NCBI GenBank assembly: GCA_963827155.1
Contig: CAWGZV010000003.1
Location: forward strand, 186,001-250,000
From: UTCFX2 sp963827155
GTDB lineage: Bacteria; Chloroflexota; Anaerolineae; Anaerolineales; UBA4823
DNA: 64,000 nt
Direction of reading: 5' to 3'
The notes under the pieces are model-generated. The model searched no databases. It was not told the DNA's origin and saw nothing but the letters and a program-made list of their open reading frames with translations. A program made the translations under genes and the position numbers. Shown here piece after piece: positions 25,895-34,430 of this stretch. How positions within the stretch are numbered: the first letter of the stretch is position 1; each line of letters begins with the position of its first letter.

Positions 25895-27703
25895 ATGAAA
25901 ACAAAGTTGAATTTGCTGATGATTTTCGTTCTTATAGCGACACTCGCAGGCGGGACAACCGGGTCGGCCCAGGCGGCTAATCCAGAAGCAGCACCGTACA
26001 TCATTGTATTTAAAGATGTGATAGACCCGGTAGCTGCCGCGCCAGGACTGGCAAATGCCTATGGTCTGCAGCCCGGCTTCATCTACCAGCATGCCCTGAA
26101 GGGTATGTCGGGGTTAGTGCCTGAGGGGCGCCTGATAGCCCTGCAGCACGATCCGCGAGTGGCTTATGTAGTGGAAGATCTGGAGCGCAGTATTAATGTC
26201 CAAACCATGCCCACCGGCATCCAGCGCATCTTAGCGGACACCAACCCGGAAATTGATATTGACGGCATCGATGATTACCGGGTGGATGTGGACGTAGCTG
26301 TGATCGATACCGGCGTGGATTTCCAACAACCCGATCTGAACGTGGTTGGTGGTGTAAATTGCTACAGCTGGTTTCCTTTCAGCACCACCTGCTCAGTTGG
26401 TGGCGATGACGACCATTTTCACGGCACGCACGTGGCTGGCACCATCGGTGCGCTAGACAACGGCATCGGTGTGGTCGGTGTGGCGCCTGGGGCGCGCATC
26501 TGGGCGGTCAAAGTCCTGAGCTCCAGCGGAAGCGGCTACAGCTCCCAGATCGTGGCTGGAATCGATTGGGTCGCTGCAAATGCCGCCACCATAGAAGTGG
26601 CGAACATGAGTTTGGGCGGCAGCGGCTTCAGCCAGGCGGAGTACGATGCCATCCAGGGCGCGGTCAATAAGGGTGTGGCTTTTGCAGTAGCGGCTGGCAA
26701 CGATGACGATGACGCCAACAACTACAGCCCAGGCGGCTTCGACAACGTGCTGTCGGTCAGCGCGCTGGCTGACTTCAATGGGCTGCCCGGCGGCGGAGCT
26801 GCTTCCACATGCCGCAGCGACGTTGACGATACACTGGCGGATTTCAGCAACTGGGGGCCAGAAGTTGATATCACAGCGCCGGGAGTGTGCATCCTGTCTA
26901 CTTACCCGATCGAACAGGGTTCGTATGGAACGATCAGCGGGACATCCATGGCAAGCCCGCATGCGGCAGGCGCCCTGGCGCTGCTTGCCAGTGTCAACAA
27001 CCCGTCAAACGCCACCGAAGTCTATGCTTTGTATAATCAGGTTAAAACCACCGGCAATTACAACTGGTCAGACGATTCGGGCGACGGGATCCAGGAGCCG
27101 CTTCTGGACGTGAGCAACACCGCCATCTATAATCCAGTACTAGTGCCAGGCGGCGCCGGACCGAACCAACCGCCGGTTGCCGGTTTCACCTACAATGTAT
27201 CAGGCCTCACTGTTGGCTTCAATGATACAAGCACAGATAGTGATGGCAGCATTGTTTCCTGGAGCTGGAACTTTGGCGACAGCATCACAAGCACTGAAAA
27301 AAATCCTTCGCATACCTATTCAAATGGCGGCACCTTTTCGGTCAGCCTGACGGTGACCGACGATGATGGCGCTTCCAGTACTGCAAATCAGAATGTCAGC
27401 GTGGCAGCCCCAGGTATTCCCGCTACACCAACCGACCTGAAGGCATCTGTGATATCGAAGAGCCAGATCAACCTCGCGTGGACAGACAACGCCACCAACG
27501 AGACAGGCTTTTACATCGAGCGATGCAAGGGTTCCACCTGCACCAACTTCTCCCGGATCGCCACGGTGGGGGTTAACGTGACATCTTATTCGAACACGAA
27601 ACTCACAGCAAATACGACCTACCGCTACCGCATTGCCGCGTACAACGCCGCAGGCGTCTCGTCCTACTCGAACATCGTTGCCGCAACAACACCCAGGCGG
27701 TAA
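25895..27703 (+). CDS. Secreted subtilisin-like (S8) protease with PKD and Fn3 domains
   Basis: A 602-aa exported serine protease. The signal peptide is at about residues 1-28, followed by an I9-type prodomain (YIIVFKDVIDP.., about 33-110). The catalytic triad is Asp in AVIDTGVDF, His in HGTHVAGT and Ser in GTSMASPHAAG. Then come a PKD domain (about 425-510, NQPPVAGFTYN..SWNFGD) and an Fn3 domain very like the last one of the neighbouring M14 enzyme. I chose the ATG at 25895, 6 nt after GGAG, over one at 25883. It should work outside the cell on the same substrates as the M14 enzyme: an endopeptidase paired with an exopeptidase. Confidence 0.9.
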   Translation: MKTKLNLLMIFVLIATLAGGTTGSAQAANPEAAPYIIVFKDVIDPVAAAPGLANAYGLQPGFIYQHALKGMSGLVPEGRLIALQHDPRVAYVVEDLERSINVQTMPTGIQRILADTNPEIDIDGIDDYRVDVDVAVIDTGVDFQQPDLNVVGGVNCYSWFPFSTTCSVGGDDDHFHGTHVAGTIGALDNGIGVVGVAPGARIWAVKVLSSSGSGYSSQIVAGIDWVAANAATIEVANMSLGGSGFSQAEYDAIQGAVNKGVAFAVAAGNDDDDANNYSPGGFDNVLSVSALADFNGLPGGGAASTCRSDVDDTLADFSNWGPEVDITAPGVCILSTYPIEQGSYGTISGTSMASPHAAGALALLASVNNPSNATEVYALYNQVKTTGNYNWSDDSGDGIQEPLLDVSNTAIYNPVLVPGGAGPNQPPVAGFTYNVSGLTVGFNDTSTDSDGSIVSWSWNFGDSITSTEKNPSHTYSNGGTFSVSLTVTDDDGASSTANQNVSVAAPGIPATPTDLKASVISKSQINLAWTDNATNETGFYIERCKGSTCTNFSRIATVGVNVTSYSNTKLTANTTYRYRIAAYNAAGVSSYSNIVAATTPRR

Positions 27704-27717
27704 TCAGCAGATCAGAA

Positions 27718-27753
27718 CAACTACCTTCCTCGATATATCGAGGAAGGTAGTTG
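27718..27753. terminator. Perfect 36-bp palindrome, probable terminator
   Basis: The 18-base arms CAACTACCTTCCTCGATA and TATCGAGGAAGGTAGTTG have no spacer. A tract TTCTTTTTGT follows about 12 nt later on the plus strand, and the S8 protease gene ends 15 nt upstream, so a terminator is the simplest reading. Confidence 0.65.
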
Positions 27754-28627
27754 CCATAATGGTGTTCTTTTTGTCATGTAATCGAAAAAGAGAGCAGAGA
27801 CACTCAGGGCTAATTTGAATGATAGCTGATGTATAAAAAACTTTCCATCGACAAGCCTTTCTGCTTAATTCTGATATCGGAATATTGACCAATATCAAAT
27901 AACCTGCGGATTCCCAAAAAGCCCTTTAGCTGATACTTCGATAGCTGGTATCGCTCGCGGAATGATTTAATCATTCGCGCGACAACTAGCCACCCGACAG
28001 AATGATAGTTCATCGATATGCACAAAGGATAATTGGACATGGAAATGAATTGATCAGCAGACGATCAATGAAACGCAAGTCAATTTGGCAGATGCTCATC
28101 TCACGCCTATCCTTCCGATCTACTTTACTCTCTGGTTATCTCGGATCGATTTCGTGCCAGTGGAAATTGACTGACATACAATAAAGCAACAGCCAGTGTC
28201 AATTGCGAAAGTCTATCAGCATGACGCGGCATAGTGAGCTGCAGGTCAAAGCCGTGGCTCTTCAGATCACCGAACATTTCTTCGATCCACATGCTACGGG
28301 GCGTAGGCCTGGAGAGTCATTTGCCGATATCGTCATATGACAAGCCTTTGTTACGCAATGTAAGAGAGACTTGATTGAAGGGCAGGCAGTTCATCCGATT
28401 ATGGTAGGTTAATAGAATATCGCCTTTCCAACAAGTTTTCAACCAGATTGGTGAGCGGAATCGGAAGAGATTTATGGACTCGCATCCCTGAAATGGTTAT
28501 AATTTAATCGACTTCTGACTTTGTGCATACCAACGCCAAAATTGGGCTGGTTATAAGCCGTGGTAGAATGAAATTACCCAGCAGGTCTGCAGGATGATTT
28601 CACTTTGCTTTGCATGAAACTTATATA
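27754..28627. other. Long non-coding stretch with a transposase remnant
   Basis: About 870 AT-richer bases between the S8 protease and the Crp/Fnr gene. The only recognisable protein similarity is the IS4-type remnant at 28020-28292. Near the right end TTGGGC (28542-28547) and TAGAAT (28564-28569), 16 nt apart, could be the promoter of the Crp/Fnr gene. Confidence 0.55.
28020..28292 (-). pseudogene. IS4-family transposase C-terminal remnant
   Basis: On the minus strand, from 28292, the frame reads MWIEEMFGDLKSHGFDLQ and goes on with RLSQLTLAVALLYVSQFPL. This is the well-known C-terminal block of IS4-type DDE transposases (the catalytic Glu is in IEEMF). A stop at 28126-28128 ends this frame; a second frame continues as VDRKDRREMSICQIDLRFIDRLL, also family-typical. 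The catalytic core upstream is missing or unreadable, so this is a dead fragment. Confidence 0.75.
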
Positions 28628-29317
28628 ATGAAAAGAACCGGTTATCTCCCTTTAGACAAAGGAAAATTCCTGAGAGGGTTGAAATTATTTGCGGGAATCT
28701 CTGAATCGTCGATATCCGCGCTGGCTTCCGCCTCCCGGGTGCTCCGGTATCCAAAAGGCTCGACGATCTTTTTCCAGGAAGATCCTGCTGAAGCCCTGTA
28801 CCTTGTACATAAAGGCACGGTGGCGATCGTGCTAACGAGCAGTGATGGCCGCGAGCTTGTGATAAACGAGATGCGGGATGGGGACCTTTTCGGCGAGCTG
28901 GCGATCCTCACCGGGCAGCCGCGCTCGTCGGGGGCGTTGGCAACAACTGAAGCTGAGGTCTTACTGGTCCCGCGCCAGGTCTTTATGTCGGTTATCGAGA
29001 ATGAACCGAAGGTCGCGCAGCGGCTGCTGGAATTGACTGCCCAACGGCTGTCTGCGAGCAGCGGGCGGGAGGGCGCGCTGGCATTCATGGATGCCGAGGC
29101 GCGCCTGGCGAAGGTCCTGCTTGAGCAAGAGGCTCACTCCTGCGATGTGGGCTTTTTGACGATCTCTCAGGAAGAGCTTGCCCGGCATACCGGACTGACC
29201 CGCCAGACAGTCGCAAAATCGCTTGGGCGCTGGCGGCGGGCTGGATGGCTGCTCACAGGCCGCGGCAAGATCGTGCTTCTCGACCGAGCAGCGATCGCGG
29301 AAATTGAAAAAAAGTAA
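28628..29317 (+). CDS. Crp/Fnr-family transcription regulator
   Basis: A 229-aa dimeric activator. The N-terminal cyclic-nucleotide-binding domain keeps the phosphate-binding cassette FGELAILTGQPRSSGA with its Arg; a dimer helix follows, then a C-terminal winged helix. The recognition helix reads LTRQTVAKSL, where CRP has SRETVGRIL: the Arg is kept, with Gln for Glu and Lys for the second Arg. No N-terminal Cys cluster is present, so it is not an FNR-type iron-sulphur sensor. Start at 28628 (MKRTGYL) or 28610; neither has a good ribosome site. It lies just upstream of the feo operon, whose promoter has a matching GTGA-N6-TCAC site. Confidence 0.88.
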   Translation: MKRTGYLPLDKGKFLRGLKLFAGISESSISALASASRVLRYPKGSTIFFQEDPAEALYLVHKGTVAIVLTSSDGRELVINEMRDGDLFGELAILTGQPRSSGALATTEAEVLLVPRQVFMSVIENEPKVAQRLLELTAQRLSASSGREGALAFMDAEARLAKVLLEQEAHSCDVGFLTISQEELARHTGLTRQTVAKSLGRWRRAGWLLTGRGKIVLLDRAAIAEIEKK

Positions 29318-29413
29318 GAACGCGCTGTCTGGTCCATCCCATTTCACGCATCCCCAATTTACCCCCAAGCTGGTTTTCTTTCGAAACAGGTGAGGTCATC
29401 CGTCTCAAGATTC

Positions 29414-29429
29414 AGTGACATTTGTCACT
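29414..29429 (+). promoter_or_regulatory. CRP-like operator of the feo operon
   Basis: AGTGACA-TT-TGTCACT is a perfect palindrome and fits GTGA-N6-TCAC. Its centre (29421.5) lies 32 bp before the centre of the TATAAT hexamer (29453.5), exactly the spacing of class II CRP-dependent promoters (site at -41.5). There is no good -35 box, as expected for an activator-dependent promoter. Confidence 0.65.
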
Positions 29430-29450
29430 GTGACTTCAAGGCGGAGTCTA

Positions 29451-29456
29451 TATAAT
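29451..29456 (+). promoter_or_regulatory. -10 box of the feo operon
   Basis: A consensus TATAAT between the CRP-like site and the Fur-type palindrome; the start of transcription is predicted near 29463. Confidence 0.6.
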
Positions 29457-29483
29457 CGTTATTGCAAACGATTTGCAATAACG
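29457..29483 (+). promoter_or_regulatory. Fur-type operator of the feo operon
   Basis: CGTTATTGCAAA, spacer CGA, TTTGCAATAACG: perfect 12-bp arms. It overlaps the predicted start of transcription of the fur-feoB operon and ends 7 nt before the fur start codon, the position of an autorepressor site. Confidence 0.75.
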
Positions 29484-29490
29484 AACAACA

Positions 29491-29957
29491 ATGACCGATC
29501 TAATCGCAGATGTGACTTTAAGGCTCAAGGACCAAGGCGGGCGGATGACTGCCCAGCGCAGGCTCGTGCTGGAGGTGCTTGCCGGGCTTCACGATCATCC
29601 CACGGCTGAACAAATATTCGAACTCGCCGGCAAGCGAGATGAAAGCCTAAATCTCTCTACCGTGTATCGCACCCTGCGCTGGCTGGAACAAGAAGGACTG
29701 ATCAGCGCCAGGCGTTTTGACGAGAGCGGGCGAGGTGACCGGTTCGATGCAGCCCTGCCGGTTGAGCACCACCATTTTATTTGCTCCGTTTGCAAGCGTG
29801 TGATTGAGTTCGACGATTTGGATGCAGCAGGGATTAAGCGCGCTTTGAGCGTAACCATGCTGTCGAGGTCCATTCGATTTCGGTGGTTCTCAGCGGGATT
29901 TGCCACGAGTGCCAGATGCACAATAACGACCAGGGAGGCAGCTGTGGAATGTCATAG
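29491..29957 (+). CDS. fur: Ferric uptake regulator family protein (frameshifted)
   Basis: A Fur-family repressor of about 155 aa. HTH region RMTAQRRLVLEVLAG..LSTVYRTLRWLEQEG, metal-site segment EHHHFICSVCKRVIEF. At about 29847 one base (a G in CTTTGAGCG) appears missing. The next frame continues the family C-terminus, ERNHAVEVHSISVVLSGICH, then ECQ, completing the second C-x2-C, and stops at 29955-29957. Without this correction the frame runs on into feoB and looks like a fusion, which I consider false. It opens the feo operon and probably represses it with iron; iron as the ligand is inferred from the neighbours. Confidence 0.85.
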
Positions 29958-31932
29958 CGCCTCTGAGCTGCAGTTGGGGGCTGGCGTTGGAAGCATCGCG
30001 CTGATCGGGCATCCCAATGTCGGTAAGTCTGCGCTTTTCCATCGGCTGACCGGTCAGCGGGTGGTGGTATCCAATTATCCGGGGACGACCGTCGAAGTCG
30101 CCCGAGGAGCTGCTCAAGCGATGCCGGGCGTGGCGCTGGTGGATACTCCAGGGATCATAGCTCTACCCGCCAATTCAGACGACGAAAAAGTGACCGAACG
30201 AGTGCTGCTCCACGAGCCGCTCAAGGCGATCATCCAGGTAGGCGATGCGAAGAATCTGCGCCGTACGCTCCTGCTTACATGCCAGCTCGCGGAGATGGGT
30301 TTGCCTCTTGTACTAGCGCTTAACATGTCCGATGAAGCTCAAAGACGAGGGATCAAGCTGGATATCCCAAAACTGAGCGCGTTTTTCGGACTTAAAATCG
30401 TACCTACAGCAGCGGTCTACAACCGGGGTGTCGCTGAGCTGCTTATGGCATTGAACCAGGCTAACCCAACCTCCCCGCACTGGTCGTATTCGCAGGAAAT
30501 CGAATCGGCGATCGAATGGTTTGTCGAATGCGCCGGCATCGCCGCCCTGCGAAATGCACCGATCAGCCCGCGCTCTCTCGCCCTGCTGTGGCTGGGCGGC
30601 GATCCAGTAGCGGAGGACTGGCTGGCCGCACAGGTTTCCCCTGATCTGCAGAAGAAATTAGTCGAAGGGCGTTCGGAACTGGGATCGACTCTGGGTGAGC
30701 CTTTCAATGCTCGGATCCAGTTTGAGCGGTTGGAGATGATCGATCAGGTTGCTAAGAATGTGATTTTGGAACGTGGAGAAAACCAGCGGGGCGCAGCTGC
30801 GGTGCTGGGCCGCCTGACCACCCACCCGATTTGGGGTTGGGGCATCTTAATGCTGGTTCTTTACGCCATTTACTGGTTTGTGGGAGTGTTTGGAGCAGGC
30901 ATTCTGGTGGGCTATTTGGAAGAAAACGTGTTCGGTCACTGGCTCAATCCATGGGTCACATTGATCGCTCACAACCTCCTGCCCTGGGACTGGCTGGCTG
31001 ATCTCCTGGTAGGGCCATATGGTTTGTGGACGATGGGGATGACGTATGCGGTGGCTTTGATTTTGCCGATCGTGACCACTTTTTTTCTGGCATTTGGCGT
31101 CATGGAGGATTCGGGCTACCTGCCGCGGCTGGCGGCGCTGAGCAACCGGCTTTTCCAGAAACTGGGATTGAACGGGAAGGCGGTCTTGCCGATGGTGCTT
31201 GGGCTTGGGTGTGTCACAATGGCAACTCTGACGACCCGCCTGCTGGAAAGCCGCCGGGAGCGCCTGCTGGCGATACTGCTGCTGGCTCTGGCGGTCCCCT
31301 GTTCTGCGCAGCTTGGGGTGGTAATGGGGATGCTGGCAGGGGTGTCTTTCTCGGCGACCCTGATCTGGGGGATGGTAATCGTGGTGGTGATGCTGGTCGT
31401 AGGCTGGCTGGCAGCACGCCTGATTCCGGGAGAACGAACGATGCTGCTCGTTGAGCTGCCTCCGATGCGGATGCCGCATTTTTCGAACGTGGTCGTCAAG
31501 ACCCTTGCTCGGCTGGAGTGGTACGCCCGTGAGGTGCTGCCGCTGTTCTTGATCGGGTCCTTCTTGATGTTTCTAATGGCTCGGAGCGGGATATTAGGCT
31601 GGCTGCAGAGCGCAGGAGAACCCCTGGTCACTGGCTGGTTGGGTTTGCCTCCCGAAGCAAGCGCGGCCTTCCTGATGGGGTTCCTGCGGCGGGATTTTGG
31701 GGCGACCGGTTTGTTCCTGATGCAGACCCACGGGATGCTCAATCCAAACCAGGTGGTAGTTTCGATGGTGACGATCACCTTGTTCATCCCCTGCATTGCA
31801 AGCGTAATGATGATCGCTAAAGAGCGAAACCTGCGGACCGCTCTGGCGATGATGGTGCTGATCTTTCCTCTTGCACTGCTGATTGGTGGGCTGCTGAACC
31901 GTTTGCTGCTGCTGGTGGGCTGGAATGGATGA
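29944..31932 (+). CDS. feoB: Ferrous iron transporter B
   Basis: Inner-membrane Fe2+ importer with an N-terminal G domain, 662 aa. G-protein motifs: G1 GHPNVGKS (about residue 22), G2 in NYPGTT, G3 DTPG, G4 NMSD. The membrane domain has two Gate motifs and the family sequence GFLRRDFGATGLF near the C-terminus. The start is a GTG 5 nt after GGGAGG, overlapping the end of fur by 14 nt (translational coupling). The whole unit is fur-feoB-Cys-rich ORF-feoA, under the Fur-type and CRP-like sites at 29.4 kb. Confidence 0.93.
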   Translation: MECHSASELQLGAGVGSIALIGHPNVGKSALFHRLTGQRVVVSNYPGTTVEVARGAAQAMPGVALVDTPGIIALPANSDDEKVTERVLLHEPLKAIIQVGDAKNLRRTLLLTCQLAEMGLPLVLALNMSDEAQRRGIKLDIPKLSAFFGLKIVPTAAVYNRGVAELLMALNQANPTSPHWSYSQEIESAIEWFVECAGIAALRNAPISPRSLALLWLGGDPVAEDWLAAQVSPDLQKKLVEGRSELGSTLGEPFNARIQFERLEMIDQVAKNVILERGENQRGAAAVLGRLTTHPIWGWGILMLVLYAIYWFVGVFGAGILVGYLEENVFGHWLNPWVTLIAHNLLPWDWLADLLVGPYGLWTMGMTYAVALILPIVTTFFLAFGVMEDSGYLPRLAALSNRLFQKLGLNGKAVLPMVLGLGCVTMATLTTRLLESRRERLLAILLLALAVPCSAQLGVVMGMLAGVSFSATLIWGMVIVVVMLVVGWLAARLIPGERTMLLVELPPMRMPHFSNVVVKTLARLEWYAREVLPLFLIGSFLMFLMARSGILGWLQSAGEPLVTGWLGLPPEASAAFLMGFLRRDFGATGLFLMQTHGMLNPNQVVVSMVTITLFIPCIASVMMIAKERNLRTALAMMVLIFPLALLIGGLLNRLLLLVGWNG

Positions 31933-31935
31933 TCG

Positions 31936-32184
31936 ATGTCGGCAGTCGTCCATGAGATGATTTGTCCCTTGTGCGGTTTCGTTTTCGATCCGTCGGCGAG
32001 CTCTGGATGCCCGAGCTGCCCAATGCAAAAGGGCTGCCAGCTGGTTTGCTGTCCGAGCTGCGGTTATCAGACCGTAGCAACAGAACGGTCAGGTGCAGCC
32101 CGGTTTGCGATGCGATTTTTCACGAAGAAGAATATACCCACTAATGCCGCCGAGGCGAACCGCCTGGATAGGGGCGAGGCATGA
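31936..32184 (+). CDS. Small cysteine-rich Feo-associated protein
   Basis: An 82-aa soluble protein with eight Cys in its first 45 residues: C-P-L-C-G near residue 10, then CPSCPMQKGCQLVCCPSCGY. These look like two zinc-ribbon or metal-cluster knuckles. It starts 3 nt after feoB and its stop overlaps the feoA start (ATGA), so it is translated with both. A role in FeoB maturation or metal handover, like that proposed for other small Feo proteins, is inference from position. Confidence 0.8.
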   Translation: MSAVVHEMICPLCGFVFDPSASSGCPSCPMQKGCQLVCCPSCGYQTVATERSGAARFAMRFFTKKNIPTNAAEANRLDRGEA

Positions 32185-32483
32185 GCCGGTTTGGGCACGC
32201 TTTTCGAAGAAGGCGGATGCAAGGTAAGGGGAGGAATTATTCTGGAGGAAATATCTCCCAGACGACCCTGGCGAGCGTCCCCCCGGGGGAGCAAGCGCTG
32301 CTGAAAAACTTCGCACCGGAGCTGGCACTGGAGCGCAGGACTCAGCTTCAGGCATATGGGCTGGTCCCCGGGCGGTGGGTTCGGGTGCTGCAGGATTGGC
32401 CGGTCGTAGTCGTACAGGTGGAACACACCGAAATTGCTTTGGAGAACGGGCTTGCAAAGCAGATTTGGATCAGTGGGGATTGA
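32181..32483 (+). CDS. feoA: FeoA-domain protein
   Basis: A 100-aa SH3-like protein that supports FeoB. The FeoA domain spans about residues 28-98 (LASVPPGEQALLKNFAP.., LQAYGLVPGRWVRVLQDWP, VVVQVEHTEIALENGLAKQI). The first 25 residues are basic and not part of the usual domain. The start overlaps the preceding stop by 4 nt. Last gene of the feo operon. Confidence 0.88.
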   Translation: MSRFGHAFRRRRMQGKGRNYSGGNISQTTLASVPPGEQALLKNFAPELALERRTQLQAYGLVPGRWVRVLQDWPVVVVQVEHTEIALENGLAKQIWISGD

Positions 32484-32548
32484 CAGAGGACCCGAGGGTA
32501 TAATTTCTATCTAGAAATAATCCTTTTCGAGAACCCTGGAGGCGCCGG

Positions 32549-33586
32549 ATGACACTCCATCAGGAGATTTTTGAGCAGGTGGACGTTCTGGCACGCCTGT
32601 ATTCCGCCCAGATGGGGGAAATCCACAAAATCGCGCGTCAAATTGAGCAGATCAAGCCGGCATATGTGTTCCTGGCAGCGCGCGGGACTTCCGATAACGC
32701 CGGGCGTTATGCCAATTACCTGTGGGGATCGCGGAACGGACTGCCGGTCGCACTGGCAACACCTTCGCTGTTCACAATCTACCAGACGCCGCCCAATCTG
32801 CACGGCGCCCTGGTGGTCGGCATCTCACAGAGCGGGCAGTCGCCGGACATCGTCAGTGTGCTGGAGGAAGGCCGCCGTCAGGGCTGCCCGACGCTGGCGA
32901 TCACCAATGCTCCAGAATCCCCCCTGGCAAACTCTGCCGATTTTATGGTCGATATCCTGGCAGGAGAGGAAAAAGCTGTGGCTGCCACGAAAACCTTTAC
33001 GGCTCAGCTGATGGCGATAGCGATGCTTTCCACAGCAATGGAAGAGGCGGCGCAAAGCGAGCAGGAGCTGGAATTGGTTCCCGGGTGGGTGGTAGAAGCG
33101 CTCGAGCTGGACGAAAGGATCGCCCAGATCGCCGAGCGCTACCGCTATATGAGCCGGTGCGTGGTGATCGGACGCGGCTACAACTACGCCACCGCTTTTG
33201 AATGGTCGTTGAAGCTTAAAGAGCTTGCTTATCTGATCGCAGAGCCATATTCATCTGCAGATTTTTTGCACGGACCGATCGCGGTGGTAGACCGAGGCTT
33301 TCCGGTATTGGCGATCGCCCCGGGTGGTATGGTTTATGAGGATGTACTATCATTATTAGAGCGACTGCGCCTCGAGATGCGGGCAGAACTTCTCGTGATC
33401 TCGGAGCGGGAAGAGGCGCTGCGGATTGCTCAAACTCCTCTGAAACTTCCCGCGGGCATCCCGGAATGGCTTTCACCACTTGTAGCGATCGTCCCAGCAC
33501 AGCTGTTCGCTTACCATCTGACGCGGGCAAAAGGATATGATACCGAAACCCCGAGAGTCATCCAAAAAGTGACCGAGACCTATTAG
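32549..33586 (+). CDS. Double-SIS sugar-phosphate isomerase/deaminase (GlmS C-terminal-like)
   Basis: A cytosolic protein of 345 aa with two SIS domains, like the isomerase half of GlmS but without the glutaminase domain. Motifs: ARGTSDNAGRYANYLW, GISQSGQSPDIVSVLEEGRRQG (sugar-phosphate Ser/Thr), EKAVAATKTFTAQL and GPIAVVD. Such stand-alone proteins act as NagB-II-type glucosamine-6-phosphate deaminases or ketosamine isomerases; the precise substrate is open. The start follows CCTGGAGG. TATAAT at 32499-32504 could be its -10. Confidence 0.85.
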   Translation: MTLHQEIFEQVDVLARLYSAQMGEIHKIARQIEQIKPAYVFLAARGTSDNAGRYANYLWGSRNGLPVALATPSLFTIYQTPPNLHGALVVGISQSGQSPDIVSVLEEGRRQGCPTLAITNAPESPLANSADFMVDILAGEEKAVAATKTFTAQLMAIAMLSTAMEEAAQSEQELELVPGWVVEALELDERIAQIAERYRYMSRCVVIGRGYNYATAFEWSLKLKELAYLIAEPYSSADFLHGPIAVVDRGFPVLAIAPGGMVYEDVLSLLERLRLEMRAELLVISEREEALRIAQTPLKLPAGIPEWLSPLVAIVPAQLFAYHLTRAKGYDTETPRVIQKVTETY

Positions 33587-33722
33587 CGGTTTCCCGTTTG
33601 TATAGTGATGAAGTAGGTATTTATTGTTTTATTGTATGATGTTTTTTCCCCATCATCAATATTTGATTTTTCAACGATCAGTTCTACATTTGTCAGGATA
33701 GGGAAAGGAAGGAGAGGGTTTG

Positions 33723-34247
33723 ATGGCGGATGTCAATCAGGCTGTTGAAACACAGCTCAAGAATATCCAATTGAAATCAGGGAAATCGTTGGATGAATTA
33801 ACCGTACTGGTTCAGAAAAGCGGATTGACCAAACACAGCGAGGTCAGAGCAATGCTCCAGCGCGAAACCGGTCTGGGATATGGCGATGCGAATGCACTGG
33901 TGCATTATGTATTCCAATCCGATGGTGAAAGGGCTGCTCAGGCACGCGGCTCTTCGACAGCATATGTGGTTGATGAGATTTATTCGGGTCCCAAAGCAAT
34001 CCTACGCCCGATTCATGACCGGCTGATGTCATCCATCCAATCCTTCGGTGAATTTGAGATCGCGCCCAAAAAAGGCTATCTAAGTCTGCGGCGAAAAAAA
34101 CAGTTTGCCATGATCGGTCCGGGGACAAAATCACGGGTAGATATTGGTATTAACATAAAAGAAGTTGAACCCACCGACCGGCTCCTGGCCATGCCAGCTG
34201 GCAGTATGTGCCCGTACCAGGTGCGAATTTCGGATGTTAAGAAGTAG
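33723..34247 (+). CDS. DUF4287/DUF5655-type protein
   Basis: A 174-aa soluble protein. The N-terminal part (about 1-75) matches the DUF4287 pattern: KSLDELTVLVQKSGLTKHSE and GLGYGDANALVHYVF. The C-terminal part (about 80-172) matches DUF5655: IYSGPKAILRPIHDRLMS, SLRRKKQFAMIGPGTK. The families are recognised by pattern; the function is unknown. The start follows AAGGAGAGG. About 90 nt upstream, TATGAT suggests its own promoter. Confidence 0.8.
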   Translation: MADVNQAVETQLKNIQLKSGKSLDELTVLVQKSGLTKHSEVRAMLQRETGLGYGDANALVHYVFQSDGERAAQARGSSTAYVVDEIYSGPKAILRPIHDRLMSSIQSFGEFEIAPKKGYLSLRRKKQFAMIGPGTKSRVDIGINIKEVEPTDRLLAMPAGSMCPYQVRISDVKK

Positions 34248-34430
34248 ATGAGGAATTAATCGGTTGGATCCGCGATGCGTACGAGAACGCTGGTTGAATG
34301 GGCAGGACCGGGATCATATGAACTGCCATCTTGTGATATTTGCTGATTGCTCAATTTTCCCGGCTGCCAATGGAAGATGGACAGAGCTGTGCAGTGATCG
34401 TTTACAGGTTTCGCCATTATAATATGGCGC

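Noticed and set aside
27810..28040. A 76-codon frame next to the IS4-type remnant
   Set aside because: No ribosome site or similarity; it lies in decayed AT-rich DNA.
22158..28627. Integration of an island at the tRNA-Lys 3' end
   Set aside because: I found no second copy of the tRNA end sequence and no integrase gene.
29491..31932. A Fur-FeoB fusion protein of 813 aa
   Set aside because: The Fur C-terminus with its last C-x2-C is found in the next frame, ending at 29957, and feoB has its own GTG with a strong ribosome site. The fusion is the product of one missing base.
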